64,000 nucleotides of DNA, taken from NCBI RefSeq assembly GCF_001514215.1, contig NZ_KQ948853.1:522510-586509 (forward strand), read 5' to 3'. Positions 1 to 10,152 of the stretch are shown here, in pieces. Every line of letters begins with the position of its first letter. Position 1 is the stretch's first letter. Origin of the DNA: Streptomyces bungoensis. Lineage in GTDB: Bacteria > Actinomycetota > Actinomycetes > Streptomycetales > Streptomycetaceae. Under the pieces are notes generated by a model, which saw only the letters and a list, made by a program, of their open reading frames with translations, was not told where the DNA came from and searched no databases. The position numbers and the translations under genes were made by a program.

Positions 1-92
1 TCTGGCGCGCTCTCAGATTCGTCTCAGGTTCCGCCGCTACCGTGCTGACGAGACTCAAGACGCTTGGTGGACTCGTGACACGGGAGGCTGAC

Positions 93-677
93 GTGGCGCG
101 CGGAGGACTGGGGCTGGCCCGGGTGGCCGTCGTCGTACGGGCGGGAGCCGCACCGCTGTGGTGGCTGGGGGTGTTCGCGGCGGGGATCGGTGTCCTCGTC
201 CCGGGGGTGACCGGGCGGCCGGTCGGGCTGCTGGCGGGGGCGTTCCTGTTCCTCGCCGCCGCGGCCGTGGTCGCGCTGGTACGGCGCGGCCGGTACGCGG
301 AACTCGTCAGCGGCGCCGCGCGCGCGGGCAAGTACGACGTCCTGCAGGACCGGGCGGTGACGGTGCGCAACTGGCGCCGCGGGCACCGCTGGTGGCTGCT
401 GCTGGCCTTCGCCGCCGCCTGCGGCAGCGCCTTCGCGGTGCCGGCGGCCGGGGGCCTGCTGCTCGCGGGGGCCGGCGTCGGGCTGCGGCTGAAGGCCGCC
501 TGGATCGGGCGGCGCGAGCGCGCCGCGGACTCGCTGCTGTGGGTGCGGGTCGACTGGCTCGACGGGCGCGGCGGCAGCCCGGCCGGCAAGGCCGTGAAGG
601 GCCTGCGCGGGACGGGCATCGCGGCCGGCGACGCGGCCCCCGGAGGGGCCCGCCGCCGTACCGCCGCTCTCGTCTAG
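93..677 (+). CDS. small integral membrane protein, function unknown
   Basis: Predicted 194-residue protein with about four hydrophobic segments (roughly residues 18-40, 45-64, 99-117 and 119-136) separated by Arg-rich loops, and a soluble C-terminal tail of about 50 residues. I do not recognise a named family. The GTG at 93 is preferred to the upstream in-frame GTG at 42 because GGGAGG lies five to six bases before it, whereas 42 has no ribosome-binding site. It faces the roadblock cassette tail-to-tail with only 13 bases between stop codons. Topology is inferred from hydrophobicity only. Confidence 0.7.
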   Translation: MARGGLGLARVAVVVRAGAAPLWWLGVFAAGIGVLVPGVTGRPVGLLAGAFLFLAAAAVVALVRRGRYAELVSGAARAGKYDVLQDRAVTVRNWRRGHRWWLLLAFAAACGSAFAVPAAGGLLLAGAGVGLRLKAAWIGRRERAADSLLWVRVDWLDGRGGSPAGKAVKGLRGTGIAAGDAAPGGARRRTAALV

Positions 678-690
678 GCCTCGGGTCCGG

Positions 691-1065
691 TCAGACCTCG
701 AGGTCCTCCTCGATCTTCTTCAGCTGGTGCCGGGCCATCGCCAGGTTGGCCCGGCTCGCGTCCAGCACCAGGTAGAGGAAGAGGCCGTTGCCGCCGCGGC
801 TCTTGAGCAGCCGGATCAGGTGGTACTGGTCCGACAGCGTGATCAGGATGTCCTCGATGCCGCCCTTGAGACCGAGCATCTCCATCGTGCGCATCTTGGC
901 GCGGATCACGTCGGTGTTGCCGGCGGCGGCCACGTTCAGGTCGAAGCTCTTGCTGCCGCCCATCGTGCCCAGGGCCATGCCGCTGGTGTAGTCGACGAGC
1001 GCGACGCCGGTGGCACCCTCGATGGAGGTCAGCGCTTCTTTCAGTGCCGTCTCGGTGTTGGCCAT
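691..1065 (-). CDS. roadblock/LC7-like small signalling protein (distal paralogue)
   Basis: 124-residue acidic protein resembling the roadblock/LC7 fold: an N-terminal helix, a Gly-rich ALVDYTSGMALG strand pair, a central helix, and the paired motifs EDILITLSDQYHLIRLL and FLYLVLDASRANLAMAR. The start at 1065 (MANTET) has GAAAGGA six bases upstream; an in-frame ATG eight codons earlier lacks this. It is the last of four leftward genes (2825 to 691) and is a clear paralogue of the first one (ALVDWTSGLALG and LWLGREEGNLALARIRL). Roadblock proteins usually modulate small GTPases, as MglB and the conservon CvnB do. No GTPase or sensor kinase sits in this cassette, so the partner is unknown. Confidence 0.75.
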   Translation of the reverse strand: MANTETALKEALTSIEGATGVALVDYTSGMALGTMGGSKSFDLNVAAAGNTDVIRAKMRTMEMLGLKGGIEDILITLSDQYHLIRLLKSRGGNGLFLYLVLDASRANLAMARHQLKKIEEDLEV

Positions 1066-1085
1066 GGTGGTTCCTTTCGCAATGC

Positions 1086-1577
1086 TCAACTGTCGGTTGC
1101 GGTGCGCGCTTCGGTGGCCGTGGTGCGGGCCGCGCGCGTCGTGCGGGTTCGTACGGGGGTGGTGCGGGTGGCCGGTCGTACGGTCCGGGCGGCGGCCTCG
1201 GCGGCGTCCAGCAGCTCGCCGATGCGGGCCCCGGCGCGGCGGCCCTCCAGGTGCAGCCGGCCGACGTTGACCCGGTCCTGGGTGAGCAGCGTCAGCACGG
1301 CGGTGCGGCCGGCCGCGTAGGTGGCGACGTAGCCGTGCTCGCCGCGCACCAGGAGTTCGCGGAAGCCGCCGTTGCCGGTGGCGTCGGCGACCCGGACGGC
1401 CACACCGAGCGCGGCCGCGGTGAGCGCCGCCAGCCCCTCCGGGTCGACCCCTGGGGTGTCGTGGGCGACGACGAGTCCGTCGACGCCGGCCGCCAGGGCG
1501 CCGGTGAGCTGCGGCACCCGGGTGCGCAGCCGGCGCAGCTCGTCCAGGACGGTCTGCAGGTCCTGTTCGGCCACCAT
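1086..1577 (-). CDS. roadblock/LC7 domain protein
   Basis: 163-residue protein. Residues 1-110 have the roadblock layout seen in CvnB-like proteins: helix LDELRRLRTRVPQLTGAL, strand GVDGLVVAHDTPG, helix EGLAALTAAALGVAVRVADATG, then strands FRELLVRGEHGYVATYA and TAVLTLLTQDRVNVGRLHLEG. The C-terminal 45 residues are low-complexity Thr/Arg/Ala, probably disordered. The ATG at 1577 has AGAGGA about eight bases upstream; the open frame extends to 1628 without a better start. It lies between the PATAN-like gene (31-base gap) and the small roadblock-like gene (20-base gap), so the four probably form one transcript. The biochemical role is inferred from the family. Confidence 0.75.
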   Translation of the reverse strand: MVAEQDLQTVLDELRRLRTRVPQLTGALAAGVDGLVVAHDTPGVDPEGLAALTAAALGVAVRVADATGNGGFRELLVRGEHGYVATYAAGRTAVLTLLTQDRVNVGRLHLEGRRAGARIGELLDAAEAAARTVRPATRTTPVRTRTTRAARTTATEARTATDS

Positions 1578-1608
1578 CAGGTCATTCCTCTCGGTGGGGC
1601 GGTGCCGT

Positions 1609-2439
1609 TCAAAGCGCCTCCAGCGCATCCCTGAGCCTCTTCAGCAGCGCGATGTCGGGGTCGGTGACCGTGAGCGGGAGTGTCGGGGGTGCCGGGCGCG
1701 GTGGTGGGGCGGGGACCGTGGGCACCGGCCGCACGAGTCCGGCCGCCGCGAGGCGGCGGACGTCCACCAGTGTGTGGAAGGCCTGCCGGCCCAGGTCGCG
1801 GGCGATCTGCGCGGCCGTGCGGACGCCGTCCACCCGGTCCAGGACCGCCCGTCTGCGCGCCGTGACCGGCGCCGTGGTGCCCGGATCGGCCCTGATCAGG
1901 GGGGAGGTGTCGGTCGCCGGGTCCGGCCAGGTGCGGTGCAGCAGGAGCCGGCGGCGCAGCGTCTCGCGTTCCAGCGCCACGACCGGGACGGAGGGCAGGG
2001 CGCCGGAGCGCGGTGGCGGGCCGTAGCGGAACCGGCCCGGGACGCTGCTGGGCGCCAGCGCGAAGTACCCGGCGTCGTAGAGCGCGTCCAGGTGGCACAG
2101 CTCCAGCGCGCCCGAGGGGAGCAGCCCGGCCTCCAGCAGCAGGCGGGCCGCCTCCGCCGGACCGTCGGCCTGCGCGGTCGCCTGCTGCCAGGCGGCCGAG
2201 GCGAGCGTGCCGTGGGCCGTGAGGAGCACGTCGAGACCCGGGGCGTGGGGGCTCTCGGCGTGCACCACCCGGCCCTCGGTGAGGTGCAGGGTGCCGTGCT
2301 CGCGGACCAGGACGCCGGTGGCCCGCTCCTCGGCGAGCCGGCCGAGCATCGGTGACAGCGCGCCCGCGCCCGCGCCGCGGTCGCGGGCGGCCGCCCGGTC
2401 CCGCACGGGCAGGGGCGGAGGTGTCCCGACCATCGTCAT
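1609..2439 (-). CDS. PATAN/DUF4388-like signalling protein
   Basis: 276-residue protein. Residues about 25-110 read like a PATAN/DUF4388 module: LAEERATGVLVREHGTLHL followed by EGRVVHAES is the usual 'expressed effect, then displayed region' pattern. A later segment (VLDRVDGVRTAAQIARDLG, then TLVDVRRLAAAGLVRP) looks like a small winged helix. The C-terminal tail is Pro-rich and ends in a short helix. Its ATG at 2439 overlaps the stop of the upstream roadblock-like gene as ATGA, so translation is probably coupled and the two products may be made in matched amounts. PATAN domains are common in two-component regulators, but there is no receiver domain here. The family call is by pattern and not proven. 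Confidence 0.65.
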   Translation of the reverse strand: MTMVGTPPPLPVRDRAAARDRGAGAGALSPMLGRLAEERATGVLVREHGTLHLTEGRVVHAESPHAPGLDVLLTAHGTLASAAWQQATAQADGPAEAARLLLEAGLLPSGALELCHLDALYDAGYFALAPSSVPGRFRYGPPPRSGALPSVPVVALERETLRRRLLLHRTWPDPATDTSPLIRADPGTTAPVTARRRAVLDRVDGVRTAAQIARDLGRQAFHTLVDVRRLAAAGLVRPVPTVPAPPPRPAPPTLPLTVTDPDIALLKRLRDALEAL

Positions 2440-2825
2440 CCCAGCACCAGCCGCGCGGCCATCTCGCCGAGCCGGATGCGGGCGAGCGCGAGGTTGCCCT
2501 CCTCGCGGCCCAGCCACAGGTGCAGGAAGACGCTGCTGTCGAAGGACGTGTCCACGAACCGCAGCAGGTGGTAGCTGTCGCGGTTGCTGACGATCACGTC
2601 CTCGACCGGGGGCTGCCCGTCCGCGCCGGTGCCGGCCGTGAAGGCGCCGTGCTCGGCGGCCAGCCGGGCCAGTTCGGCGGCCTCCGCCGCGGTGGTCTCG
2701 TGGTCACCGCCGGGTGCCTCCCCGACGGTGCCGAGGGCCAGTCCGCTCGTCCAGTCCACCAGCGCGGCTCCCCGGGCTCCGGGCAGACGCATCGCTTCGA
2801 GTAGGCACTCGTCTATTCCGGGCAC
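2436..2825 (-). CDS. roadblock-like small signalling protein (proximal paralogue)
   Basis: 129-residue protein, first gene of the leftward cassette. The GTG start at 2825 is preceded by AGGAGGGG. It shares the core motifs of the gene at 691-1065: GARGAALVDWTSGLALG near residue 20, a central helix, EDVIVSNRDSYHLLRFV, and FLHLWLGREEGNLALARIRL. The fold looks like roadblock/LC7 and the two genes probably arose by duplication inside the cassette. The stop codon overlaps the start of the PATAN-like gene. About 180 bases separate this gene from the decarboxylase and presumably hold the cassette promoter; TAGTGT on the minus strand is a possible -10 but no convincing -35 accompanies it. Confidence 0.75.
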   Translation of the reverse strand: MPGIDECLLEAMRLPGARGAALVDWTSGLALGTVGEAPGGDHETTAAEAAELARLAAEHGAFTAGTGADGQPPVEDVIVSNRDSYHLLRFVDTSFDSSVFLHLWLGREEGNLALARIRLGEMAARLVLG

Positions 2826-3004
2826 CGTGGCTCCCCTCCTGCCTGGGACTCCGGTTGAGTGACCACGACACTACGCAACGTATGTGCGGGCGGTGAGGCC
2901 TTTGGCATTTTCCGGTGGAACGTGCGCCGGGCGTACTAGGGTGTGTCAACTGAGGACTGTCCCGCGGCAGTTGATCCATTTGTTCGAGAGCAGGCGGGGG
3001 TGCG

Positions 3005-4393
3005 TCAACGGCTCCCGGGGGCGCGCAGGGTGGTGAGCGAAGACGCGTGCGCCGCGCCGGATTCGGCCACCAGTTCCGCCGTCGTCTGCGCTGCGCGCAC
3101 GGTCGCGAAGGCCACGCCCGCCGGCCCGTCCGGCGTGAAGCCGTGGACGGCGGGCCGGGCGAGGGAGTTGTAGGCGTAGTGGTGGGCGAAGCAGTACGCG
3201 CCCGTGTCCAGCGCCGCCGCGTAGTCGCCCTGCTCCAGCAGGGGCAGCGCGCGGGCCTCGGCGAGGAGGTCGCCCGAGAAGCAGGCCGGGCCCGCCACGT
3301 CCTGCACCACCTCCGGGCCGGTCTTGCGCCGCCCCCGGCCGTCGTAGGCGGCGATCCGCAGCGGCCAGGCCCCCGGCGCGTACACCGTCCGCGTGGCCAC
3401 CTGCACCCCCGCGTGCGTCACCGCGATCCGCCGCCCGCCGGCGCTCTTGGTGTACTCCACCCGCGCCACCACCGTGCCGTGCCTGGCCAGCAGCGACCGC
3501 CCGAACTCCGTCACCAGCCCGTACCGCCCGTCGAACAGCCCCGGCACCTCACCGGCCAGCAGTCGCGCGTAGGCCGCGTACGTCGGCGCCGTCGTCTCCG
3601 CGGTGAAGTCGACCGGGAGCCCGCCGCCGATGTCGAGCGTGTCGACCTGCGGCCGCCCCACGTGCGCGTTGATCTCCTCCGCGAGCGCGTACGCCTCCGC
3701 CACGCCCCGCGCCATCAGCGGCAGCGGGACGCCCTGCGACCCGGTGTGCGCGTGCAGCCGGGTCAGCCACGGCCGGTCCGCGTACGCCCGGACGACCCAC
3801 GACCGGGCCCCGTCGTCGCGCAGCGCCACCCCGAACTTGGAGGTCCGCGTCGCCGTCGAGGTCGCCCCGATGCTGCCGCCGCCGACCTGCGGGTTGACCC
3901 GGAGGCCGAGGGCCGAGCGGGTGGGCGCCGAGGCGACGAGCGCGTCGAGCCGCCGCAGCTCCTGCGGGTTGTCCGCGTTCACGGCGATGCCCGAGGCCAG
4001 CGCCTCGCGCAGTTCGGCGGTGGTCTTGGCGGGCGAGTCCAGCACCGTCCGCTCCGGCGGCAGCCCCGCCGCGCGGGCCAGCGCCAGCTCGCCGGGGCTC
4101 GCGGCCTCCGCGCCGATGCCCTCCTCGTGCAGCAGCCGCAGCACCGGCACGAGCGGGGTCGCCTTCACCGCGAAGGCGTGCAGCACCGGCGTCCCCGGCG
4201 CCGTGACCGCATCGAAGGCCGCGCGCAGGGCCGCGGCCGACTCCCGGATGCCGGTGACGTCCAGCAGTCCCACAAGGGCCGCGTCCGGCCCCAGCAGCCC
4301 CTGCTCCACCGCGGCGCGCACCGCCGCGTCCCGCCGGGCGGCCCGCTCCCGGGCCTCCTTGCCGGTGTCCTCCTTGCCGGTGTCCTGCTCCAC
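3005..4393 (-). CDS. PLP-dependent amino acid decarboxylase (DAP/ornithine decarboxylase-like, fold III)
   Basis: 462-residue protein of the alanine racemase-like fold-III decarboxylases. Visible signatures: HAFAVKAT with the PLP-binding Lys at residue 77; the strand LHAHTGSQG; the phosphate-binding loop DIGGGLPVDF; TEFGRSLLARHG in place of the EPGR motif; GPACFSGD with the catalytic Cys and following Asp; and a C-terminal GAYCFAHHYAYNS resembling the DAP decarboxylase tail. The GTG at 4393 has GGAGGAGG upstream, while the longer frame from 4456 has no ribosome-binding site. The substrate is uncertain: lysA is normally elsewhere in Streptomyces, so this is probably a paralogue acting on another amino acid. 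It diverges from the hut operon across a 157-base regulatory gap. Confidence 0.8.
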   Translation of the reverse strand: MEQDTGKEDTGKEARERAARRDAAVRAAVEQGLLGPDAALVGLLDVTGIRESAAALRAAFDAVTAPGTPVLHAFAVKATPLVPVLRLLHEEGIGAEAASPGELALARAAGLPPERTVLDSPAKTTAELREALASGIAVNADNPQELRRLDALVASAPTRSALGLRVNPQVGGGSIGATSTATRTSKFGVALRDDGARSWVVRAYADRPWLTRLHAHTGSQGVPLPLMARGVAEAYALAEEINAHVGRPQVDTLDIGGGLPVDFTAETTAPTYAAYARLLAGEVPGLFDGRYGLVTEFGRSLLARHGTVVARVEYTKSAGGRRIAVTHAGVQVATRTVYAPGAWPLRIAAYDGRGRRKTGPEVVQDVAGPACFSGDLLAEARALPLLEQGDYAAALDTGAYCFAHHYAYNSLARPAVHGFTPDGPAGVAFATVRAAQTTAELVAESGAAHASSLTTLRAPGSR

Positions 4394-4488
4394 GGCTCCT
4401 CCTCCGGTGCCCGCCCGGTCCGCTCTGTCCGCCTTCGGGTACTTCCAGCCAAACACCGGCGGCGCGCGGACGCGTCCGGCCCGACGTA

Positions 4489-4517
4489 TTGACTAGTTCT
4501 ATTCAGCGGGACAGGAT
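4489..4517 (+). promoter_or_regulatory. sigma-70-type promoter of the hut operon
   Basis: TTGACT (4489-4494) and CAGGAT (4512-4517) are separated by exactly 17 bases. The predicted start is near 4524, about 27 bases before the hutU ATG. The ribosome-binding site AGGAGGAGG (4536-4544) is six bases from the ATG. Seen directly; promoter activity is inferred. Confidence 0.65.
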
Positions 4518-4526
4518 GTGAATAGA
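4498..4526. promoter_or_regulatory. inverted-repeat operator at the hut promoter
   Basis: TCTATTCA (4498-4505) and TGAATAGA (4519-4526) are perfect 8-base inverted repeats with a 13-base spacer, so the half-sites are 21 bases apart centre to centre, about two helical turns. One arm is in the -35/-10 spacer and the other straddles the predicted start point, with the -10 inside. A dimeric repressor bound here would block initiation. The cognate regulator is not identifiable in the window. Confidence 0.6.
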
Positions 4527-4550
4527 GGTAGTAACAGGAGGAGGCAGACG

Positions 4551-6211
<1,661 letters not shown>

Positions 6212-6215
<4 letters not shown>

Positions 6216-7591
6216 GTTCGGAAGCAGGCGGGCACGGCCGGGCTTCGGCGGGGGCGGACGCCTCGTCGCCGTCTGCCGGTGCGGCTGTGCCCTCCCTCCC
6301 CCCGTCCCGGCTTCGCCCGACCGGGGGGACCCCCGTCGCCCCGCGGAACGACTGCCCACGGCCTGTGGGCAGCTCCTTCCAGGAGATGTGGCGTGAGCTG
6401 CTGCCCATCGGTCGGCATTCCGATTCCGGCGGGTACCGGCGTCACGCCTGGACCGGCGCCGACGCCGACTGCCGGGCCTGGTTCCGGCAGCAGGCCGAGG
6501 ACCGCGGGCTGGCGTACGAGGTCGACCGGAACGGGAACCAGTGGGCCTGGCTCGGGGACCCGGCCGCCGGGGACGCCGTGGTCACCGGGTCGCACCTGGA
6601 CTCGGTGCCGGACGGAGGGGCCTTCGACGGGCCCCTCGGGGTCGTGTCCTCCTTCGCCGCCCTCGACGAACTGCGTGCGAGAGGGGCGCGGTTCAGCAGG
6701 CCGCTGGCCGTCGTCAACTTCGGCGACGAGGAGGGCGCCCGGTTCGGGCTCGCCTGTGTCGGGTCCCGGCTCACCGCGGGCCTGCTGACCGTCGAGGAGG
6801 CCCACCGGCTCACCGACGGCGACGGGACCACCCTTGCGCAGGCCATGGAGGCCGCCGGGTACGACCCCGAGGGCATCGGGGCCGACCCCGGGCGGCTGGC
6901 CCGGATCGGCGCCTTCGTCGAGCTGCACGTCGAACAGGGCCGCGCGCTGGACCTGTCCGGCGACCGGGTCGGCATCGCCAGCGCCATCTGGCCGCACGGG
7001 CGGTGGCGGTTCGACTTCCGGGGCGAGGCCAACCACGCCGGCACCACCCGGCTGGTGGACCGGCGCGACCCGATGCTGTCGTACGCCGAGACCGTGCTCG
7101 CCGCCCGCCGGGAGGCCGAACTCGCCGGTGCCGTCGCCACCTTCGGCAAGATCGCCGTCGAGCCGAACGGCGTCAACGCCATCCCCTCCCTGGTGCGCGG
7201 CTGGCTCGACTCCCGCGCCGCCGACCAGCAGACCCTGGACACCGTGGTGGGCGGGATCGAGAAGGCGGCCCGGGAGTACGCCGACGCCCACGGCATCGAC
7301 CTCGACGTCGTCCGGGAGTCCTTCACCCCGGTCGTGGAGTTCGACCACGCCCTGCGCGACGAACTCGGCCGGATCCTCACGACGGCGAGCGATCACCTGA
7401 AGGTGCCCGTGCTCGGCACCGGCGCCGGACACGACGCCGGAATCCTCGCCGGGCGCGTTCCGACCGCCATGCTGTTCGTACGCAACCCCACCGGTGTCTC
7501 GCACTCCCCGGCAGAGTTCGCGGCCGAGGACGACTGCGTGGCCGGGGTGCACGCGCTCGCCGACGTACTGGAAGGACTGGCCTGCAGGTGA
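6212..7591 (+). CDS. M20 family amidohydrolase (allantoate amidohydrolase/N-carbamoylase-like) of the hut operon
   Basis: 459-residue zinc hydrolase. The metal and catalytic motifs of the Zn-dependent amidase/hydantoinase subgroup are present: [18 protein letters not shown] (metal His and bridging Asp), [11 protein letters not shown] (catalytic Glu and metal Glu), ELHVEQG, the dimerisation-domain motif [17 protein letters not shown], and the C-terminal metal His in SHSPAEF. The GTG at 6212 overlaps the hutU stop as GTGA. The first 57 residues are not family-like: they are Ala/Ser/Pro-rich and residues 29-42 are encoded by a dispersed repeat (6296-6337). The conserved domain begins near MWRELLPIG, around 6389. 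Its place between hutU and hutF suggests a histidine-pathway role, perhaps hydrolysis of N-formylglutamate; that is inference. Confidence 0.88.
6296..6337 (+). repeat. dispersed GC-rich repeat element, copy 1 (inside a CDS)
   Basis: A 42-base segment containing CGACCGGGGGGACCCCC. It matches 45682-45723 on the other strand with about five mismatches. Here it is translated as [14 protein letters not shown] within the M20 enzyme, and in the second copy, in the same frame, as LPQSRLRSTGGTPI. It therefore looks like a mobile or amplified small element tolerated inside coding sequence. Confidence 0.75.
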
Positions 7592-8925
7592 CCAAGGGAA
7601 CCTACTGGTTGGAGCACGCCTGGCTCGGCACCCACGTCGAGCCGGGCGTCGCGGTGGAGGTGGCGGACGGCCGCATCAGCGGCGTCCGCACCGACGTGGC
7701 CGCGCCGCCGCCCGGCGCCGAGGTGCTGCGCGGCCTGACCCTGCCCGGCCTGGCCAACGCCCACTCGCACGCCTTCCACCGGGCGCTGCGCGGCACGGTC
7801 CAGGTCGGCAGCGGCACCTTCTGGACCTGGCGCGAGGTGATGTACTCCTTCGCCGACCGGCTGACCCCGGAGACCTACCACGCCCTGGCCCGCGCGGTGT
7901 ACGCCGAGATGGCCCTGGCCGGCATCACCTGCGTCGGCGAGTTCCACTACGTGCACCACGCGCCCGGCGGCACCCGCTACGCCGACCCCAACGCCATGGG
8001 TGAGGCACTGATCGCGGCCGCCGCCGAAGCCGGTGTCCGCATCACCCTCCTCGACACCTGCTACCTCTCTTCCGGCTTCGGTGAACCGCCCAACACCCAC
8101 CAGTCGCGCTTCTCCGACGGCAGCGCGGAGGCCTGGGCCGCACGCTGTTCAGTTCTCAAGGAGCGGGACCACGCGCGGATCGGGGCGGCGATCCACTCCG
8201 TACGGGCCGTGCCGGCCGGGCAGCTGCCGACCGTGGCGCAGTGGGCCGAGGAGCGGCGGGCCCCGCTGCACGTGCACCTGTCGGAGCAGACCGCCGAGAA
8301 CGAAGCCTGCCTCGCCACCCACGGCCGCACCCCCACCCGGCTGCTCGCCGACCACGGCGTCCTCGGGCCGCGCACCACCGGTGTGCACAACACCCACCTC
8401 ACCGACGACGACATCGCGCTGCTCGGCGGCTCGCGCACCGGCACCTGCATGTGCCCGACCACCGAACGGGACCTGGCGGACGGCATCGGCCCCGCCGTCG
8501 CCCTGCAGCGGGCGGGCTCCCCGCTGTCCCTCGGCTCCGACAGCCACGCCGTGATCGACCTGCTGGAAGAGGCGCGCGCGATGGAGCTGAACGAGCGGCT
8601 GCGCACCCGCTCCCGCGGCCACTGGACGGCCGCCGCGCTGCTGCGGGCCGCCACCGCCGACGGCCACGCCGCCCTCGGCTGGCAGGACGCCGGCGCCATC
8701 GAGACCGGCGCGCTCGCCGACCTGACGACGATCGCGCTCGACTCGGTCAGGACGGCCGGGCCGCTGCCCAGGCTGGGCGCCGAGACGGCCGTATTCGCGG
8801 CGAGCGCGGCGGACGTGCGGCACACGATCGTGGGCGGCCGGCACGTCGTCCGCGACGGCGCGCACACGCTCGTACCCGACGTGCCGCAGGCGCTGTCGGC
8901 AGCCGTCGAAGCCCTGCGCGGCTGA
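7588..8925 (+). CDS. hutF: formimidoylglutamate deiminase HutF
   Basis: 445-residue amidohydrolase-superfamily enzyme that converts N-formimidoyl-L-glutamate to N-formyl-L-glutamate and ammonia. Signatures: [18 protein letters not shown] (first metal pair), [15 protein letters not shown]-type [29 protein letters not shown], the [17 protein letters not shown] loop, and [22 protein letters not shown] with the catalytic Asp. The GTG at 7588 overlaps the M20 stop as GTGA. This enzyme defines the two-step route in which formylglutamate, rather than formamide, is released next, so a downstream N-formylglutamate hydrolase is needed. No canonical hutG is adjacent; the M20 gene is the only candidate in the operon. 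Confidence 0.95.
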   Translation: MTKGTYWLEHAWLGTHVEPGVAVEVADGRISGVRTDVAAPPPGAEVLRGLTLPGLANAHSHAFHRALRGTVQVGSGTFWTWREVMYSFADRLTPETYHALARAVYAEMALAGITCVGEFHYVHHAPGGTRYADPNAMGEALIAAAAEAGVRITLLDTCYLSSGFGEPPNTHQSRFSDGSAEAWAARCSVLKERDHARIGAAIHSVRAVPAGQLPTVAQWAEERRAPLHVHLSEQTAENEACLATHGRTPTRLLADHGVLGPRTTGVHNTHLTDDDIALLGGSRTGTCMCPTTERDLADGIGPAVALQRAGSPLSLGSDSHAVIDLLEEARAMELNERLRTRSRGHWTAAALLRAATADGHAALGWQDAGAIETGALADLTTIALDSVRTAGPLPRLGAETAVFAASAADVRHTIVGGRHVVRDGAHTLVPDVPQALSAAVEALRG

Positions 8926-8963
8926 ACCCAGCCGGCCACCCATCGGCCACCCACGAGGACACC

Positions 8964-10139
8964 ATGAGCAGCAGCACCGTCATCACCAACATCGCCACGC
9001 TGGTCACCAACGACCCCTCCTCCGGTGACACTTCCCCCCTGGGCCTGATCCAGGACGCGGCCGTCGTCATCGACGGCGACCGCGTCGCGTGGACCGGTGA
9101 ATCCAGGAAAGCACCCGCCACCGACAACCGGGTCGACGCGGGCGGGCGGGCGGTGCTGCCGGGCTTCGTGGACTCCCACTCCCATCTGGTCTTCGCCGGT
9201 GACCGCACGCAGGAGTTCAACGCCCGCATGTCGGGCCGCTCCTACACGGCGGGCGGCATCCGCACCACGGTCGCGGCCACCCGCGCCGCGAGCGACGCGG
9301 AACTGGAGGCGAACCTCACCCACTACCTCGGCGAAGCCCTCCGCCAGGGCACCACCACCTTCGAGACCAAGTCGGGCTACGGCCTCACCGTCGAGGACGA
9401 GGCCCGCGCCCTGCGCATCGCGGCGCGGCACACCGACGAGGTGACGTACCTCGGCGCGCACATCGTCTCCCCCGAGCACGCCGACGACCCCGCGGCCTAC
9501 GTCGCCCTGGTCACCGGCGAGATGCTGGACGCCTGCGCGCCGCACGCCCGCTGGATCGACGTGTTCTGCGAGAAGGGCGCCTTCGACGGCGACCAGGCCC
9601 GCGCGATCCTCACCGCCGGCAAGGCGAAGGGCCTGCACCCCCGCATCCACGCCAACCAGCTCTCCTACGGCCCCGGCGTCCAGCTGGCCGTCGAACTCGA
9701 CGCGGCCAGCGCCGACCACTGCACCCACCTCACCGACGCGGACGTCGACGCCCTGGCCAACAGCGACACCGTCGCCACCCTGCTGCCCGGCGCCGAGTTC
9801 TCCACCCGCGCCGAGTGGCCGGACGCCCGCCGCCTGCTGGACGCCGGCGTCACCGTGGCCCTGTCGACGGACTGCAACCCGGGCTCGTCGTTCACCTCGT
9901 CCGTGCCCTTCTGCGTCGCGCTCGCCGTGCGGGACATGCGGATGACCCCCGACGAGGCGGTCTGGTCCGCCACGGCGGGCGGCGCGGCGGCCCTGCGCCG
10001 CACCGACATCGGCCGACTCACCCCCGGCGCCCGCGCCGACCTGCTCCTCCTCGACGCCCCGAGCCACGTCCACCTCGCCTACCGGCCGGGCGTCCCGCTG
10101 GTCAGCGGGGTGTGGCGCGCGGGCGTACGGGTCGTCTGA
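8964..10139 (+). CDS. hutI: imidazolonepropionase HutI
   Basis: 391-residue amidohydrolase, third step of histidine degradation (imidazolone propionate to N-formimidoylglutamate). Signatures: [19 protein letters not shown] (metal His pair), [13 protein letters not shown], the conserved HANQ in [25 protein letters not shown], and [11 protein letters not shown] with the metal Asp. ATG at 8964, with GAGG about six bases upstream, lies 38 bases after hutF, so it is the last gene of the operon. It converges with the DMT exporter gene, only 13 bases apart. No hairpin terminator is obvious in that short gap. Confidence 0.96.
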   Translation: MSSSTVITNIATLVTNDPSSGDTSPLGLIQDAAVVIDGDRVAWTGESRKAPATDNRVDAGGRAVLPGFVDSHSHLVFAGDRTQEFNARMSGRSYTAGGIRTTVAATRAASDAELEANLTHYLGEALRQGTTTFETKSGYGLTVEDEARALRIAARHTDEVTYLGAHIVSPEHADDPAAYVALVTGEMLDACAPHARWIDVFCEKGAFDGDQARAILTAGKAKGLHPRIHANQLSYGPGVQLAVELDAASADHCTHLTDADVDALANSDTVATLLPGAEFSTRAEWPDARRLLDAGVTVALSTDCNPGSSFTSSVPFCVALAVRDMRMTPDEAVWSATAGGAAALRRTDIGRLTPGARADLLLLDAPSHVHLAYRPGVPLVSGVWRAGVRVV

Positions 10140-10152
10140 GCGCCGAGCGCGG

